64,000 nt of DNA from Actinomycetota bacterium (GCA_963169665.1 CAUJET010000155.1:85041-149040), one strand, 5' to 3'. Positions 52,601 to 60,655 are shown, numbered from the stretch's first letter. A program made the numbers and translations. The notes: generated from the letters alone by a model not told the origin.

Positions 52601-53588
52601 CGAGGTTGCCGAGCGGACTCTCCCCGTCGACGGTGGTGCCGATGTAGTTGCCGTCGACGGTGGTGCCCTCGACGCCGCCCCACAGCGCGATGCCCTCGCC
52701 GACGTTGCCCGACACCACGTTGCGACCGAGCGCGGTGCCGTCACCGATCTGGGTACCGCTGACGAGGCCGGCACCGTCGCCCAGGAAGATGCCGGTGTTC
52801 AGGTTGGGGACGGCAGACGTACCGGCGGGGTTGGTGCCGATGAGGTTGCCGACGATCGTGCTGCCGTTCGCCTCGACGTCGGAGTCGGTCGCCTGGAGCA
52901 CGATGCCGTACTCGTTGCCCGAGATCACGTTGTTGCGGATGGTGATGTTCGACTTGTTGTCGGCGTACACGCCGTAGCCGTTCGATGCGCTGGGGGCGGA
53001 CGGATTCGCGCCGGAGGCGTCGATGCCGATCCAGTTGTCCTCGATGGTCGACCCCTCGCCGGCCAACACGCCGGCTTGGAACGAGCCGCCGCTGTGCAGG
53101 ATGAGCCCGCGCACCGTGCTGCCCGTCGTCGGGCTGAGATCGAGCACCGGGAACGCCGGGACGCCGACGTTGGTGATCTCGATGAGCGGGGTGCCCTCGT
53201 AACCGGGCTGCGAGGTGCCGTCGATGGTGAGGGTGGAGGTGATCTGCGGGAGGGGCGCATTGGGCTCGATCACGAACGGCGGGGTGCCGGGAATCGCGAA
53301 CGCGATGACGTCCGCGCCTGCGCCGGAGCCGCAGTCGGTGTAGGTCGCCTCGTCGTTGTTCGCGTTCGCGATCGCCTCGTCGAGATCACAGATCCCGTCG
53401 CCGTGAATGTCGAACGAGGTGCCCGAGACGACGATCGCCGCGGCGAAGGCGGGGAGGGGGACGGGGGCGACCACTGCGAGGACGCTCGAGGCGGTGCTCA
53501 CCGCCAGGGTGATGGGGAGCCACCGTCGGCGACTCGCGCCCGTGTTCCGATGCTGACGACGGGTCCGCTGCCCACGCATGCCGCTCAT
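46620..53588 (-). CDS. Giant secreted protein: CSLREA/beta-helix, LPSGT repeats, gingipain-like (C25) protease, Ig-like and PKD-like domains
   Basis: A 2322-residue exported protein. The signal peptide is RRRWLPITLAVSTASSVLAV. Two CSLREA-type modules (about 55-80 and 523-570; CTLRAAIEEAND) each lead a right-handed beta-helix rich in GN.I.GT turns (to about 880). A beta-sandwich resembling a pre-peptidase domain (about 930-1170) is interrupted by 25 pentapeptides of consensus LPSGT (about 998-1122). Residues about 1200-1600 look like a clan CD peptidase: VVVMSGHFSAGN with His1460 and IIFALGCHGG with Cys1497, preceded by VLAGGANVIPFHQV and DLAVGRLV. Ig-like repeats and a PKD-like module follow. 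No LPxTG or membrane anchor is present at the C-terminus. ATG 53588 follows GGAGG with a 7-base gap. Protease activity is predicted, not proven. Confidence 0.88.
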   Translation of the reverse strand: MSGMRGQRTRRQHRNTGASRRRWLPITLAVSTASSVLAVVAPVPLPAFAAAIVVSGTSFDIHGDGICDLDEAIANANNDEATYTDCGSGAGADVIAFAIPGTPPFVIEPNAPLPQITSTLTIDGTSQPGYEGTPLIEITNVGVPAFPVLDLSPTTGSTVRGLILHSGGSFQAGVLAGEGSTIEDNWIGIDASGANPSAPSASNGYGVYADNKSNITIRNNVISGNEYGIVLQATDSDVEANGSTIVGNLIGTNPAGTSAVPNLNTGIFLGDGAGLVSGTQIGDGTALGRNVVSGNVGEGIALWGGVEGTTVDGNYIGTTVDGESPLGNLASGPDLYGGVVIRNFASGNSFTGNVIAHNIDNGLIAFSGSRNRFAPNNFFNNDGPGIELVERGPLFEAITGPTANDLDDPDAGTNDLQNHPEIVSAEIGLDDTVVVEATIDSLPAYSEYPITLDFYAVDGFFEEGGEHLGSTTIGAPGTATATLGSADGLDLFIGDGIVATSTDALGNTSEFSPYATLVGPRTLVVNDTGDEADAGADGTCDIGGESGICTLRAAIEEANDDPTTDTIVFAFPGPAVTTISPATDLPTITQPVIIDGTVGTGAACGTWPPTPVIQISPTSGYAAFQTFGPGALTARGLVINGDTSHGLFLNSDGNTLECNFIGTNAAGTAASGSRQIGVFVNGTDDNVIGTPGRGNVIAGAQLADHLRLAGADRNAVQGNLIGTDVTGAPLAGAPNRSILITGNDNLIGGTGVGEGNTISNAGSLYAIDMALGDGNEIRGNRISGNGGLGIDIAPLGVNFNHAGVVAGPNNYQNYPVLTLATTNSDLTATRVGGFFEGVPGRNYEIDIFANTACDASFFGEGEVYLGSFTAAAGTDGIVVFDRVVAGGLAEPAGITATATDSISRDTSEFSYCRPVSTANLNWAQAQLTSNGTVSQYITDNLQEKWFQFPVTPGATVSVTLNGLPGSAISLHRDPDPIYNGLTNPTTAVALSAQAADVAFLPSGTLPSGTLPSGTLPSGTLPSGTLPSGTLETGFLPSGTLPSGTLPSGTLPSGTLPSGSLPSGTLPSGTLPSGTLPSGTLPSGTLPSGTLPSGTLPSGTLPSGTLPSGTLPSGTLPSGTLPSGTLDAYSSAARRSVMAVSMDPYAAVQTIERNTFDLQENLYVRVVGPYSITDPFDLTIQVTGGVCAAVTPITGGGVATPPNAGVRSVILTDSARIAGTAAEKAAALTSLTTLAARPEVAGVVVDLSSPAYGRVAQANAQADNLPGCPQAKNQVAEEIKSVIDAYRVNNPVEYVVLAGGANVIPFHQVQDVAGLANEREYVPPVNPNSPSEAGLRTGLVKGQDFYGSSDRLSVAGFTLDVPDLAVGRLVDSAADVSTAVAAYIATGGVVSPTSSLVTGYDFVGDAAEVVSDELRLGTNANPTELIQAPGESPSAPSAWTAAQLRTPLLSGNHDVVVMSGHFSAGNLLAADYRTTLAASEIQAAAASYADTIIFALGCHGGFSLPSSDLLAGASPDPDWAKAFLRKQAAAFVAATGYAYGDTELTEYGERLFVELTRQMRTGVGPVSMGQALVAAKRTYLAETAQITGIDEKTLVEMTLYGLPMMQVDMPGQRITPPVDATIVPGTVGVGTAPGVGFGLTTATASIAPTVTQNTVPLQNLAGGGTVNTTYLSGRDGVVVNPFEPVLPKQIENVSVAGRVLRGVALRGGTYSDTNGITPLTSAPTTETSRPIQSFNTEVFYPNQVWSPNFYDAIDGGATRVVAIPAQFRSSSLGAIDGTLRRWTGIDLALYYLPSGWPNGSAAVRSAAVTAAPNISGVTGSALGNQITFRVNALADGSAGVQAVWVLYTGEPGSAFHGTWAPLDLVQDPDDPTLWTGTLTAPSAADAAAMRFMVQAVGGGGLTTLSTNLGAYYRTPDVTVTPPAPAASAVFINGSPSSVAFGSNVTVSAQLAGSATLAGRALVFDVGGQTAIGITDAGGSASATITSTVAPGDYPVQVSFRGAADLRAATASSSITVTRQGTSVAITPASVTITPGQSTGIVATLTDSLGRKLGGKPIVFSFTTGTTTLERSVIADAWGDARLGVVDLPAGTYTVRASFGQGQTIAVADPNYSPSQSGTATLTIASTVAVAPVVVADMGVTGLQEIGFRGNVVVINGTYTDPDGTAPYRAWARWTPTGPFTPFALAANGRFAAAFIYGSAGTRTVTIRVCDAQNNCGTDDITVRTGISQRVTPVRQCVTDRGPGNALRYRAVYGYNNPAPFPIASPTVPLLENTFNPLPGFRGQPQVFMPGNQRNVFTVDFNGSSLNWTLHGTTVQARSSSPRC
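50221..50595 (-). repeat. 25 tandem 15-base units encoding LPSGT
   Basis: Twenty-five uninterrupted 15-base units on the minus strand encode Leu-Pro-Ser-Gly-Thr. Deviants are one LPSGS unit and one LETGF unit. Third-base variation among units (GGAC, GGAT, GCTG, GGAG, CGAC in the plus strand) shows the repeat is old enough to diverge at silent sites while the peptide is conserved. Confidence 0.95.
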
Positions 53589-53754
53589 GATCTGCCCTCC
53601 ACGGGAGCAGCCGAATGCCCACTGCACCCTGAACGCCGTCAGCCGCCGGCCGCGTCGTTGCTCTCCCGCCGGGCAGAGTAGGGCCTCCGTGCCAGGGGTG
53701 GGAGGTTCGATCGGGCCGAATTCACACGCCGTTTTCCCGCCAGCGTCCGGATCG

Positions 53755-53781
53755 CTGCGTCTCGCGCGTGACGCGACGCAG
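53755..53781. other. Hairpin upstream of the EamA gene
   Basis: CTGCGT with ACGCAG and, inside, CGCG with CGCG, form a stem with a two-base bulge and a five-base loop. It lies in the 241-base divergent region (53589-53829) between the giant protease and EamA genes. Nothing else clear is seen in that region. Role unknown. Confidence 0.35.
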
Positions 53782-53829
53782 TCGGTAGGTTCTTCTGCTC
53801 ATGCGCTGCGGGCTCTTGACGAAGTCGCC

Positions 53830-54753
53830 ATGACGAGACGTCAGCGAGCGTTCGTGCTCATGGGCGCGGCGGTGACCGTTGGCAGCGTCTCGTTCACGCT
53901 GATCGAACTCGTCCTGCGCACCCTCTCCCCCACGGCGATGGCGGCCGGTCGGGTCGTCGTCTCCGCACTCGCGTTCGTCACGATCGTGACGGTCCAACCC
54001 AGCAGACGACGGCCGATCCAGCGACGGGACCGAACCCGGTTGGTGTTGTGCGGCCTGGGTGGGTCGGCAGGGTTCCACCTGTTGTTCAGCGCCGGGCAGG
54101 ATCGTGTGACCGTGGCGGTGTCGGCGGTCGTGCTCGGCACGATGCCGGCGATGGTGGCGGCACTCGAGTGGGTGTTCCTGCGGCACCGACTCACCCGGTC
54201 GCACGCCGTGGGCCTCGCGCTGTCGGTGCTCGGGATCGTGGTGATCTCGTGGGGGTCGGGGGGCGACGGTTCGTCCACGCCGCTCGGCATCGTGCTCGTG
54301 GCGGCCTCGACCCTCGTGTGGGCGTCGGTCACCGTCGCCACCCGCAGCGTCGCGGACCGCTACGACGCCTGGTGGCTGAACACGCCGGGCACGGTGCTCG
54401 GCGCGCTGGTGATGCTGGTGGTCGTCGCGCCCCGAGCCGGTGAGTTCGGCAGCCTCTCCCTGGGTGGTTGGCTCATGGTCGTGTGGCTCGGCGCCGTCGG
54501 TTCGGCGTTCGTGTACGCGGCGCTCACGGGAGCCATGCAGGTGCTCTCGGCGACCACGACGGCGAGCCTCGCGACACTGGTGACCCCGGTGAGCATCGTC
54601 GTCGCGTGGGTGGTGCTCGACGAGCCGCCGACGGTCGCCTCCGTGGTCGGCAGCGCCGTGGTGGTCGTCGGGGTCGTCTTCGTGACCCGGGAAGGCCCCG
54701 GGCCGGCGCCGGTGCGCCAGGTCGCGACCACGGCAGCGAACTCGGACCGCTGA
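53830..54753 (+). CDS. EamA/DMT-family transporter
   Basis: A 307-residue protein with ten hydrophobic helices in two homologous halves. The EamA signatures are visible in each half: SPTAMAAGRVVVSALAF in the first, and ASLATLVTPVSIVVAWVVLDE near the end of the second. Such transporters export amino acids, metabolites or drugs; the substrate is not predictable. ATG 53830 was chosen over longer upstream options because it opens directly into a short basic N-terminus and the first helix. The last 25 residues are a polar tail. It stands alone, followed by 117 bases with short tandem repeats (GTCCGG(A)CTC and GGAGGTGTGC units). Confidence 0.87.
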   Translation: MTRRQRAFVLMGAAVTVGSVSFTLIELVLRTLSPTAMAAGRVVVSALAFVTIVTVQPSRRRPIQRRDRTRLVLCGLGGSAGFHLLFSAGQDRVTVAVSAVVLGTMPAMVAALEWVFLRHRLTRSHAVGLALSVLGIVVISWGSGGDGSSTPLGIVLVAASTLVWASVTVATRSVADRYDAWWLNTPGTVLGALVMLVVVAPRAGEFGSLSLGGWLMVVWLGAVGSAFVYAALTGAMQVLSATTTASLATLVTPVSIVVAWVVLDEPPTVASVVGSAVVVVGVVFVTREGPGPAPVRQVATTAANSDR

Positions 54754-54870
54754 TCGGCGGTCCGGCTCGTCCGGACTCGTCCGTGGCCTCGGAGGTGTGC
54801 GGAGGTGTGCGGCGGATGTCCCAGCGGATGTTTGCGGTGGGGCGACGGTGGGTAGAAGGCCGCCTCAGTG

Positions 54871-57800
54871 ATGCGTGTCGGGGGCAGGTCGATGGGTGTG
54901 GCGGTACCCGAGCGGTGGTCGTGGTGGCGCGCCGTCGGACTCGCCCTGCTCATCGGGGTCGCCTACGCACTCGGATCCGAGATCGCCGAGGCGTGGTTCG
55001 ATGCCGACGGCGCCAACGCATCGTTCTTCCCGGCGGCGGGGGTGACGATGGCAGCCGTCGTCGCGCTCGACATGAGGTGGTGGCCGAGCGTGATGATCGG
55101 TGCCGGCGTGGCCGAGGTGCTCGTCGACCTGTCGCACGACCTGCCCTTCGACGTGAGCACGGCGTACGCCGGCGCCAACCTCGGCCAGGCGCTCGTCGGC
55201 GGGCTCGTCCTCGGCCAGTGGCGCCGGCGCATGGATCTCGCACGCGTCGGTCATCTCGCCGCGTTCGTGCTCGGCGGCGTGCTGTTCGCACCGATGGTGG
55301 GCGGTGCGCTCGGCGCCAGCGTGCACACCTGGGTCGCCGACGGTGACCAGTGGTGGCGATTCGCGGTCGAGTGGTGGGTCGGCGACGGGCTCGGCGTGCT
55401 CGTCGTGGGCGGCACGATCCTCGGGTTGCTGGCCAGCACGGCGCGAGGCGCGGTACCCGCCGGCGGCCTCGAGCGTGCGGTGGTGGCCACGGTCGTGGTG
55501 GGCACCACGTTCCTCGCGTTCCGGCTCGACTGGTTCGCGCTGGTGTATCTGCCCTTCGCCCTGCTCTTCGTAATCGCGATCCGTGCCGGCACCCGCGACG
55601 TCGCGGTCGTCGGCGCGCTGGTCGCGTTCGTCGCCGCCGAGGGCACCGCTCGCGGTCACCAGGTCTGGGACACGCCTGCCCTCGACGACGCAACGGGCCT
55701 GCTCTACCTGCAACTGGCGCTGGCGGTCCTCATCGCCAGCGCGCTGGCGATGGCGGCGGCGCTGGCCGAGCGCGAGGCGTCGACGGCGGCCCGGAGCACC
55801 GCGGAGGCCGCCCAGACCGACGCGGTCGTCGGTCGGCAACGGGCCGAGCTGCTCGGGCGGTTGGCGGAGTCGCTCGGGCGAGCGGGCTCGCCGGACGACG
55901 TCGCGACGGCGCTGCGCGCGGAGCGCCTCGGGCACATCCGGCTCCACCTGCCCGGGGCCGGGCCATCGACGCCGTCGACGGACGGACCGGCCGGTTTCGG
56001 TTCGACCGGCGCGTTTCCCGACGTTGCCGACGACCTGATCACGGCCAGCGCCCGCCGCATGGCGGCCGACGCGCTGGAGCGGGTGCAGCTGATCGAGGAC
56101 GAGCGCGGTGCGCGGCAGCGCGCCGAGATGCTCGAGCACCACGCCGCTCGCCTGGCGGCGGCGGCGTCCATGTCGGAGGTGGCGCACGCGACCGCCGACG
56201 GACTCGCCGGGTTGGGCTCACGTTGGTCCGCCGTGTGGCGACTCGATGCGGGTGCCGGCGCGATGTCGATGCTGGCCGAGCGGGGTGTCACCGACGTCGG
56301 CGCCGACACGTACCGGTCGGTGTCGCTCGACGCGGATCTGCCGCTCGTCGAGGCGGCACGTCTCGGCACGGTCGTGTCGTGCTCGACCCGCGACGAGCTG
56401 TTCGAGCGGTACCCGGCCGTGCTCGCGACGAGCGGGGCGGACACGGGGGTGCAGTCGATCGCGGTGGTGCCGCTGCGCGCCCAGAACCTGCACGTGATCG
56501 GTGCCCTGGTGGTGACCTCCGACGAGGAGCGGTGGCTGACCGACACCCGCCGTCAGCTGCTGGTGAGCCTGGCCGACCAGTGCGGGCTCGCCCTCGATCG
56601 GGCCCAGCTGCAGAGCCATGCCGAACAGGCCGCGGCGGACGCCGAGCTGCTGGCCCGGCTGAGCGATGCGCTCGACCGCTCGACGACGGCGCAGGAGCGG
56701 GCACGTCACGTGGTGGGCGAGTTGTTGGCACACGGCGCGACGGCCGTGGTCGTCGAGCTGAGCATCGACGACGACCACGTGGTGCTCGCGTCCGACGGGC
56801 AGATCGACGGTGCGGCGCCCGAGCACGTCGTGGCACTCCAGGCCAGAGGGCGCGTGCTCGGCCGCCTGAGCGTCACGGGTGTGGCGGAGCTGACCGGCGG
56901 GCGCGTGTTGCTCTCGGCGATCGCCTCACGGGCCGCGATCGCGATCGACAACGCCCTGCTGTACGAGCGCGAGCGCGACGTGTCGCACCGGTTGCAGCTG
57001 GGCCTGCTCGACGTGTCGTTCCCGGCGGTGGAGGGTGTGCGCATCGACGGTGCGTACCGACCCGGGACGGCGACGCTCGACATCGGTGGCGACTGGCACG
57101 ACGCGTTCGTGCTGCCGTCCGGGGCGCTCGCCCTGGTCGTCGGCGACGTGGTGGGCCACGGGCTGGAGGCCGCGATCGCGATGGCGCAGCTCCGTGGCGC
57201 CGTCCGGGCGTTCGCTGCCGTCAGTTCGCCGTCGGAGCTGCTCGATCGGCTCGACGCGTTCGTCGACTCGCTGCCGGCCGCTGACATGACCACGCTCGTC
57301 TACGTCGAACTCGACCCGGCGACGGGTCGCTTCCGCTATGCGTGTGCAGGTCATCCTCCGCCGCTGATCGTGTCGGCCACCGGGGTGTCACGCTTGCTGT
57401 GGGGAGCACGCTCCACACCCCTCGGCTCGCCGTTCAACTCCCGTCGAGTGGAGTCGATCGACGTGCTCGGCGAGGCGGAACGGTTGGTGCTGTACACCGA
57501 CGGCCTCGTCGAGCGTCGGGGTGAGGCGCTCGATGTCGGCTTCGACCGCTTGCTCGCCGCCACCGCACACGACGTCGCATCGGTCGACTTCGTCGACACG
57601 TTGGCCACCACGATGCTCGACGGTGTCCTGCAGCGTGACGACGTGTGCCTCCTCGCGGCCACCCGGATGGACGGTCGATCGTTCGCCCGGTCGTTGGCGC
57701 CGACGAGCAGCGGGCTCGGGTCGTTGCGTCGGGAGCTGCGCGGCTGGCTGGGTCAGTGGCTGTCGGTCGAGGACGCGGTGCACGACGTGCTGCTCGCCGT

Positions 57801-58053
57801 CAGCGAGGCGGTGTCGAACGCGGTGGAGCACGGTGCTCGCAACGACGCCGACCGACCGATCGTCGTGATCGCCTCGATCTCCGTGGACGAGGTGCAGATC
57901 ACGGTGCGCGATCACGGCGTGTGGCGCGATCCCGTGGTGTCGGCCGAGCGTGGGCGCGGCCTCGGCATCATGCGGGCGTTGATGGACGAGGTCGTCGTCG
58001 AGCGTCACGACGACGGCACGGTGGTGCGGCTGGCCCGTTCGGTCGGCGACTGA
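54871..58053 (+). CDS. MASE1-GAF-SpoIIE phosphatase-HATPase regulator
   Basis: A 1060-residue fusion. Residues about 10-310 are a MASE1 membrane sensor (FFPAAGVTMAAVVALDMRWWP, NLGQALVGGLVLGQW) with about eight helices. A coiled stretch and one or two GAF domains follow (about 400-700). A PPM-type SpoIIE phosphatase covers about 710-920, with metal-binding Asp in GGDWHDAF and GDVVGHG. The C-terminus (about 945-1055) is an RsbW-like HATPase: SEAVSNAVEHG (N box), DHGVW and RGRGLGIM. It thus joins an anti-sigma-type kinase and the opposing phosphatase of a partner-switching pathway. No STAS anti-anti-sigma or sigma gene is adjacent. GTG 54868 and ATG 54892 are alternative starts. Confidence 0.9.
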   Translation: MRVGGRSMGVAVPERWSWWRAVGLALLIGVAYALGSEIAEAWFDADGANASFFPAAGVTMAAVVALDMRWWPSVMIGAGVAEVLVDLSHDLPFDVSTAYAGANLGQALVGGLVLGQWRRRMDLARVGHLAAFVLGGVLFAPMVGGALGASVHTWVADGDQWWRFAVEWWVGDGLGVLVVGGTILGLLASTARGAVPAGGLERAVVATVVVGTTFLAFRLDWFALVYLPFALLFVIAIRAGTRDVAVVGALVAFVAAEGTARGHQVWDTPALDDATGLLYLQLALAVLIASALAMAAALAEREASTAARSTAEAAQTDAVVGRQRAELLGRLAESLGRAGSPDDVATALRAERLGHIRLHLPGAGPSTPSTDGPAGFGSTGAFPDVADDLITASARRMAADALERVQLIEDERGARQRAEMLEHHAARLAAAASMSEVAHATADGLAGLGSRWSAVWRLDAGAGAMSMLAERGVTDVGADTYRSVSLDADLPLVEAARLGTVVSCSTRDELFERYPAVLATSGADTGVQSIAVVPLRAQNLHVIGALVVTSDEERWLTDTRRQLLVSLADQCGLALDRAQLQSHAEQAAADAELLARLSDALDRSTTAQERARHVVGELLAHGATAVVVELSIDDDHVVLASDGQIDGAAPEHVVALQARGRVLGRLSVTGVAELTGGRVLLSAIASRAAIAIDNALLYERERDVSHRLQLGLLDVSFPAVEGVRIDGAYRPGTATLDIGGDWHDAFVLPSGALALVVGDVVGHGLEAAIAMAQLRGAVRAFAAVSSPSELLDRLDAFVDSLPAADMTTLVYVELDPATGRFRYACAGHPPPLIVSATGVSRLLWGARSTPLGSPFNSRRVESIDVLGEAERLVLYTDGLVERRGEALDVGFDRLLAATAHDVASVDFVDTLATTMLDGVLQRDDVCLLAATRMDGRSFARSLAPTSSGLGSLRRELRGWLGQWLSVEDAVHDVLLAVSEAVSNAVEHGARNDADRPIVVIASISVDEVQITVRDHGVWRDPVVSAERGRGLGIMRALMDEVVVERHDDGTVVRLARSVGD

Positions 58054-59801
58054 TCCGACCCGCCGGTTGCGGGCGACCGGCCGGCCCGCAGGCGGACGGC
58101 GGGACGGAGGATCTCGCGTCCGTCGTCGTCGAGCACGGCGGTGTCGATCGCGATCTCGCATGACGGTCCGTCGAAACAGAAGCTGCCGATGTTGTCGTCG
58201 AAGATCGGGCCGTCGGTGAGCTCCCAGGAGAGCGCGGTGGCGCCACGTCTCACCCTCGCCTGCAGGCCGGCGCCGATCCGGCGGCCGATCCGGCTCGCAC
58301 CGAAGCGCATCACCCGACGGTCCCGGGTGCGGAGGATGTTCCGCAATGGTGAGCAGACCACCTGGCGCACCGTGGTGGTGCATCCGGGCGGCATCGTCAC
58401 CTCGGCCACGTAGCCGAAGTGGATGTCGCCGCCGACGACCGACAGCGTGTGTGGCGCTCGATGGGCGGGCGTCGGTGTGGCGACCTCGATCAGCAACGAC
58501 TCGAGTTCGGTGAAGGAACGGTGGAACGCGGGCCACCCCTCCAGGTCGATCGCCCGGCGCAGGCGCTCACCGACCCGCGCCGCGCGGGTACCCCAGGCGC
58601 CGTCGCACACCGCCTCGTTCCACTGCTGGATGCCGTGCAGCCCGCCGGGGACGAACACCGGCAGCGACGAGGCGAGCACCACGTGCTCGGCCGGTTCCAT
58701 CGCGCGGTCTCGCACCCACGCCCACTCATCGGCGTCGAGCATGCGGCGCTGGCCGGGTTCCAGCACGCGCCCGTTGCGCACGTCCATCACGATGACGTGG
58801 GTGTCGCCGAGATGTCGGTCGTAGCTGAACTGGTAGCCGCCAGGTACCGGCGTGAACTCCTCCGAACCCAGCGCCCAGTCGTGCAGGAACGTGGTCGCGT
58901 CGCCGAGCGCGATGCAGCGCTCGAGCATGCCCTCCTCCCGCAGTCGACCGGGGGAGAGGTTCCCGAGGTGCTGGTGGATCCAGTACGACACGAGGCCACC
59001 GACGATGTGCTCCGCCCACCACGGTTCACGCCGGATGTCGTCGACCCACGACCGCGAGATGTTCCAGTCGTCGATCATGTCGTGGTCGTCGAAGATCATG
59101 GCGCTGGGCACGGTGCTGAACAGCCAGCGCTCGATCTCCGGCGTCCACGACTCGCGGTACAACAAGGTGTACTCCTCGAAGTCCGCGACCACGCCGTCTG
59201 GCGGCGTCGAGGTCGACACGTTGCTGCGCCGCCGCTCGAGGCGTGCCGCCGTGCCGGGCGAGGAGTCGTCGGCGTACACCTGGTCGCCGGCCATCAGCAG
59301 CAGGTCCGGCCACTCGTCGACGGGTTGATCGAGCATGCGCAACCCGAGGGCGCGCAGGGCGTCGACGCCTCGCCCGTCGGGGTGGTCGTCGAGGCGGCTC
59401 GTGTACGGCGGCACGTGCGGGGCCGACGCCCGGCAGCTGCCGAAGGCGAGACGGACCGGCCGGTCGCCGTGCTCGGAGCCGATGGTGCGGATGGTGCTCG
59501 CCGGCAGCGTCGACCCATCGATGGGCCATCGGCGGACGCCGTCGAGCGCGACCTCGTAGGGCGTGGTGGAGCCGGGCTCGAGCTCATCGACCAGGACGAG
59601 TGCGTAGTGGTGGCCGTGCACGGTGAAGGTGGGCGAGGTACACCCGCACACCTCGACGGAGCACGGTGCATCGGTCTCCACCCAGATCGTCGCCGACGTG
59701 CGGTCGACGTGGCGCAGCATCGGGCCGAGGAGGAGGCCGGGCGCGGCCGTGGCGGTCATGTCGTCCGAGGGGAGGTCGGCGGGGTGTTCGGCGGGGGGCA
59801 T
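58005..59801 (-). CDS. PhoD-like alkaline phosphatase/phosphodiesterase family protein
   Basis: A 598-residue metallophosphatase of the PhoD type. It has an N-terminal Fn3-like domain (SATIWVETDAPCSVEV), then FGSCRAS, MAGDQVYADD, MIFDDHDMIDDWN and VVGGDIHFGY, which are the metal-binding motifs of the family. The C-terminal 60 residues are an added segment. No signal peptide or Tat motif is present, so it is probably cytoplasmic, unlike Bacillus PhoD. Its 3' end overlaps the convergent MASE1 gene by 49 bases. ATG 59801 is supported by AGGTGA; GTG 59810 is the alternative. Substrate (phosphodiester, teichoic-type or nucleotide) is not predictable. Confidence 0.87.
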   Translation of the reverse strand: MPPAEHPADLPSDDMTATAAPGLLLGPMLRHVDRTSATIWVETDAPCSVEVCGCTSPTFTVHGHHYALVLVDELEPGSTTPYEVALDGVRRWPIDGSTLPASTIRTIGSEHGDRPVRLAFGSCRASAPHVPPYTSRLDDHPDGRGVDALRALGLRMLDQPVDEWPDLLLMAGDQVYADDSSPGTAARLERRRSNVSTSTPPDGVVADFEEYTLLYRESWTPEIERWLFSTVPSAMIFDDHDMIDDWNISRSWVDDIRREPWWAEHIVGGLVSYWIHQHLGNLSPGRLREEGMLERCIALGDATTFLHDWALGSEEFTPVPGGYQFSYDRHLGDTHVIVMDVRNGRVLEPGQRRMLDADEWAWVRDRAMEPAEHVVLASSLPVFVPGGLHGIQQWNEAVCDGAWGTRAARVGERLRRAIDLEGWPAFHRSFTELESLLIEVATPTPAHRAPHTLSVVGGDIHFGYVAEVTMPPGCTTTVRQVVCSPLRNILRTRDRRVMRFGASRIGRRIGAGLQARVRRGATALSWELTDGPIFDDNIGSFCFDGPSCEIAIDTAVLDDDGREILRPAVRLRAGRSPATGGSDQSPTERASRTTVPSS

Positions 59802-59902
59802 CGACGTCACCTACCCGAACGGGGGACCGCTGAAACCTGGTCGACGACACGCTGTCGATGCGGGGCGTGTGAGGCCCGGGAAGCGCGGGTACAGGGCGGG
59901 CC

Positions 59903-60655
59903 ATGTCCGACCTCGACGTCGTCCCCCACCGCCCGGGCGCTGCGAGCGCGCCCAGACCAGCGAACCGCTGGAGCGAACTCCGCGGGAGTTGGCCCCTCAC
60001 ATGGCGTGACCTCGGCATGCTGGCCGCCGCGTACGTGGCGATCACTGCGGTCCTGGTCGCGATCGGAGCGCTGGTCGTCGGTCCGTTCGACGGGTCGATC
60101 GGTGCGACCGACCGACGCGTGGCGCGATGGTTCGAAGCCGGTCGCACGCCACGCCTCGACGACCTCAGCTACTGGGGCTCGATGATGTCGGAGACGGCGG
60201 TGAAGATCGTGCTGACCGCCATCGCGGCCACGGTGATGATCGCCGTGTGGCGCCGCTGGAACGACGCACTGCTCGTCGCCGTTGCCCTCGTCCTCGAGGC
60301 GTGCATCTTCCTCACGGTGACGCTGATCGTCGGCCGCCACCGCCCGGATGTCACCCGGCTCGACTCCTCGCCGGTCGACTCCTCGTTCCCCTCCGGGCAC
60401 GTGGCTGCCGCCGTCGTGTACGGCGCGTTCGCACTCATCGTCGCTCGACACACTGCGCGGCGTTGGCCGGTGGTCGTCGCGGTGCTCACCGCTGCGGTCG
60501 TGTCGGCGATCGTGGGGTGGTCCCGCATGTACCGGGGGATGCACCACCTGTCCGACGTCGTCGCAGGTGTGGTGCTGGGAGTGGTGTCGATCTGGGTCAC
60601 GTGGCGCGTGATGCGGCGCGCCGAGGGTCGAGCACACCAGGACGTCGCCACGTGA
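59903..60655 (+). CDS. PAP2-family membrane phosphatase (first copy)
   Basis: A 250-residue protein with about six helices. The PAP2 motifs are GRHRPDVTRL (C1, with Thr where Lys is usual), SFPSGHVAAA (C2, His) and SRMYRGMHHLSDVVAG (C3, His/Asp). It should dephosphorylate lipid phosphates such as phosphatidic acid or undecaprenyl diphosphate at the outer face. The missing C1 lysine occurs in some active members but could lower activity. The stop overlaps the second PAP2 gene (GTGA), which starts a four-gene lipid operon. Confidence 0.88.
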   Translation: MSDLDVVPHRPGAASAPRPANRWSELRGSWPLTWRDLGMLAAAYVAITAVLVAIGALVVGPFDGSIGATDRRVARWFEAGRTPRLDDLSYWGSMMSETAVKIVLTAIAATVMIAVWRRWNDALLVAVALVLEACIFLTVTLIVGRHRPDVTRLDSSPVDSSFPSGHVAAAVVYGAFALIVARHTARRWPVVVAVLTAAVVSAIVGWSRMYRGMHHLSDVVAGVVLGVVSIWVTWRVMRRAEGRAHQDVAT

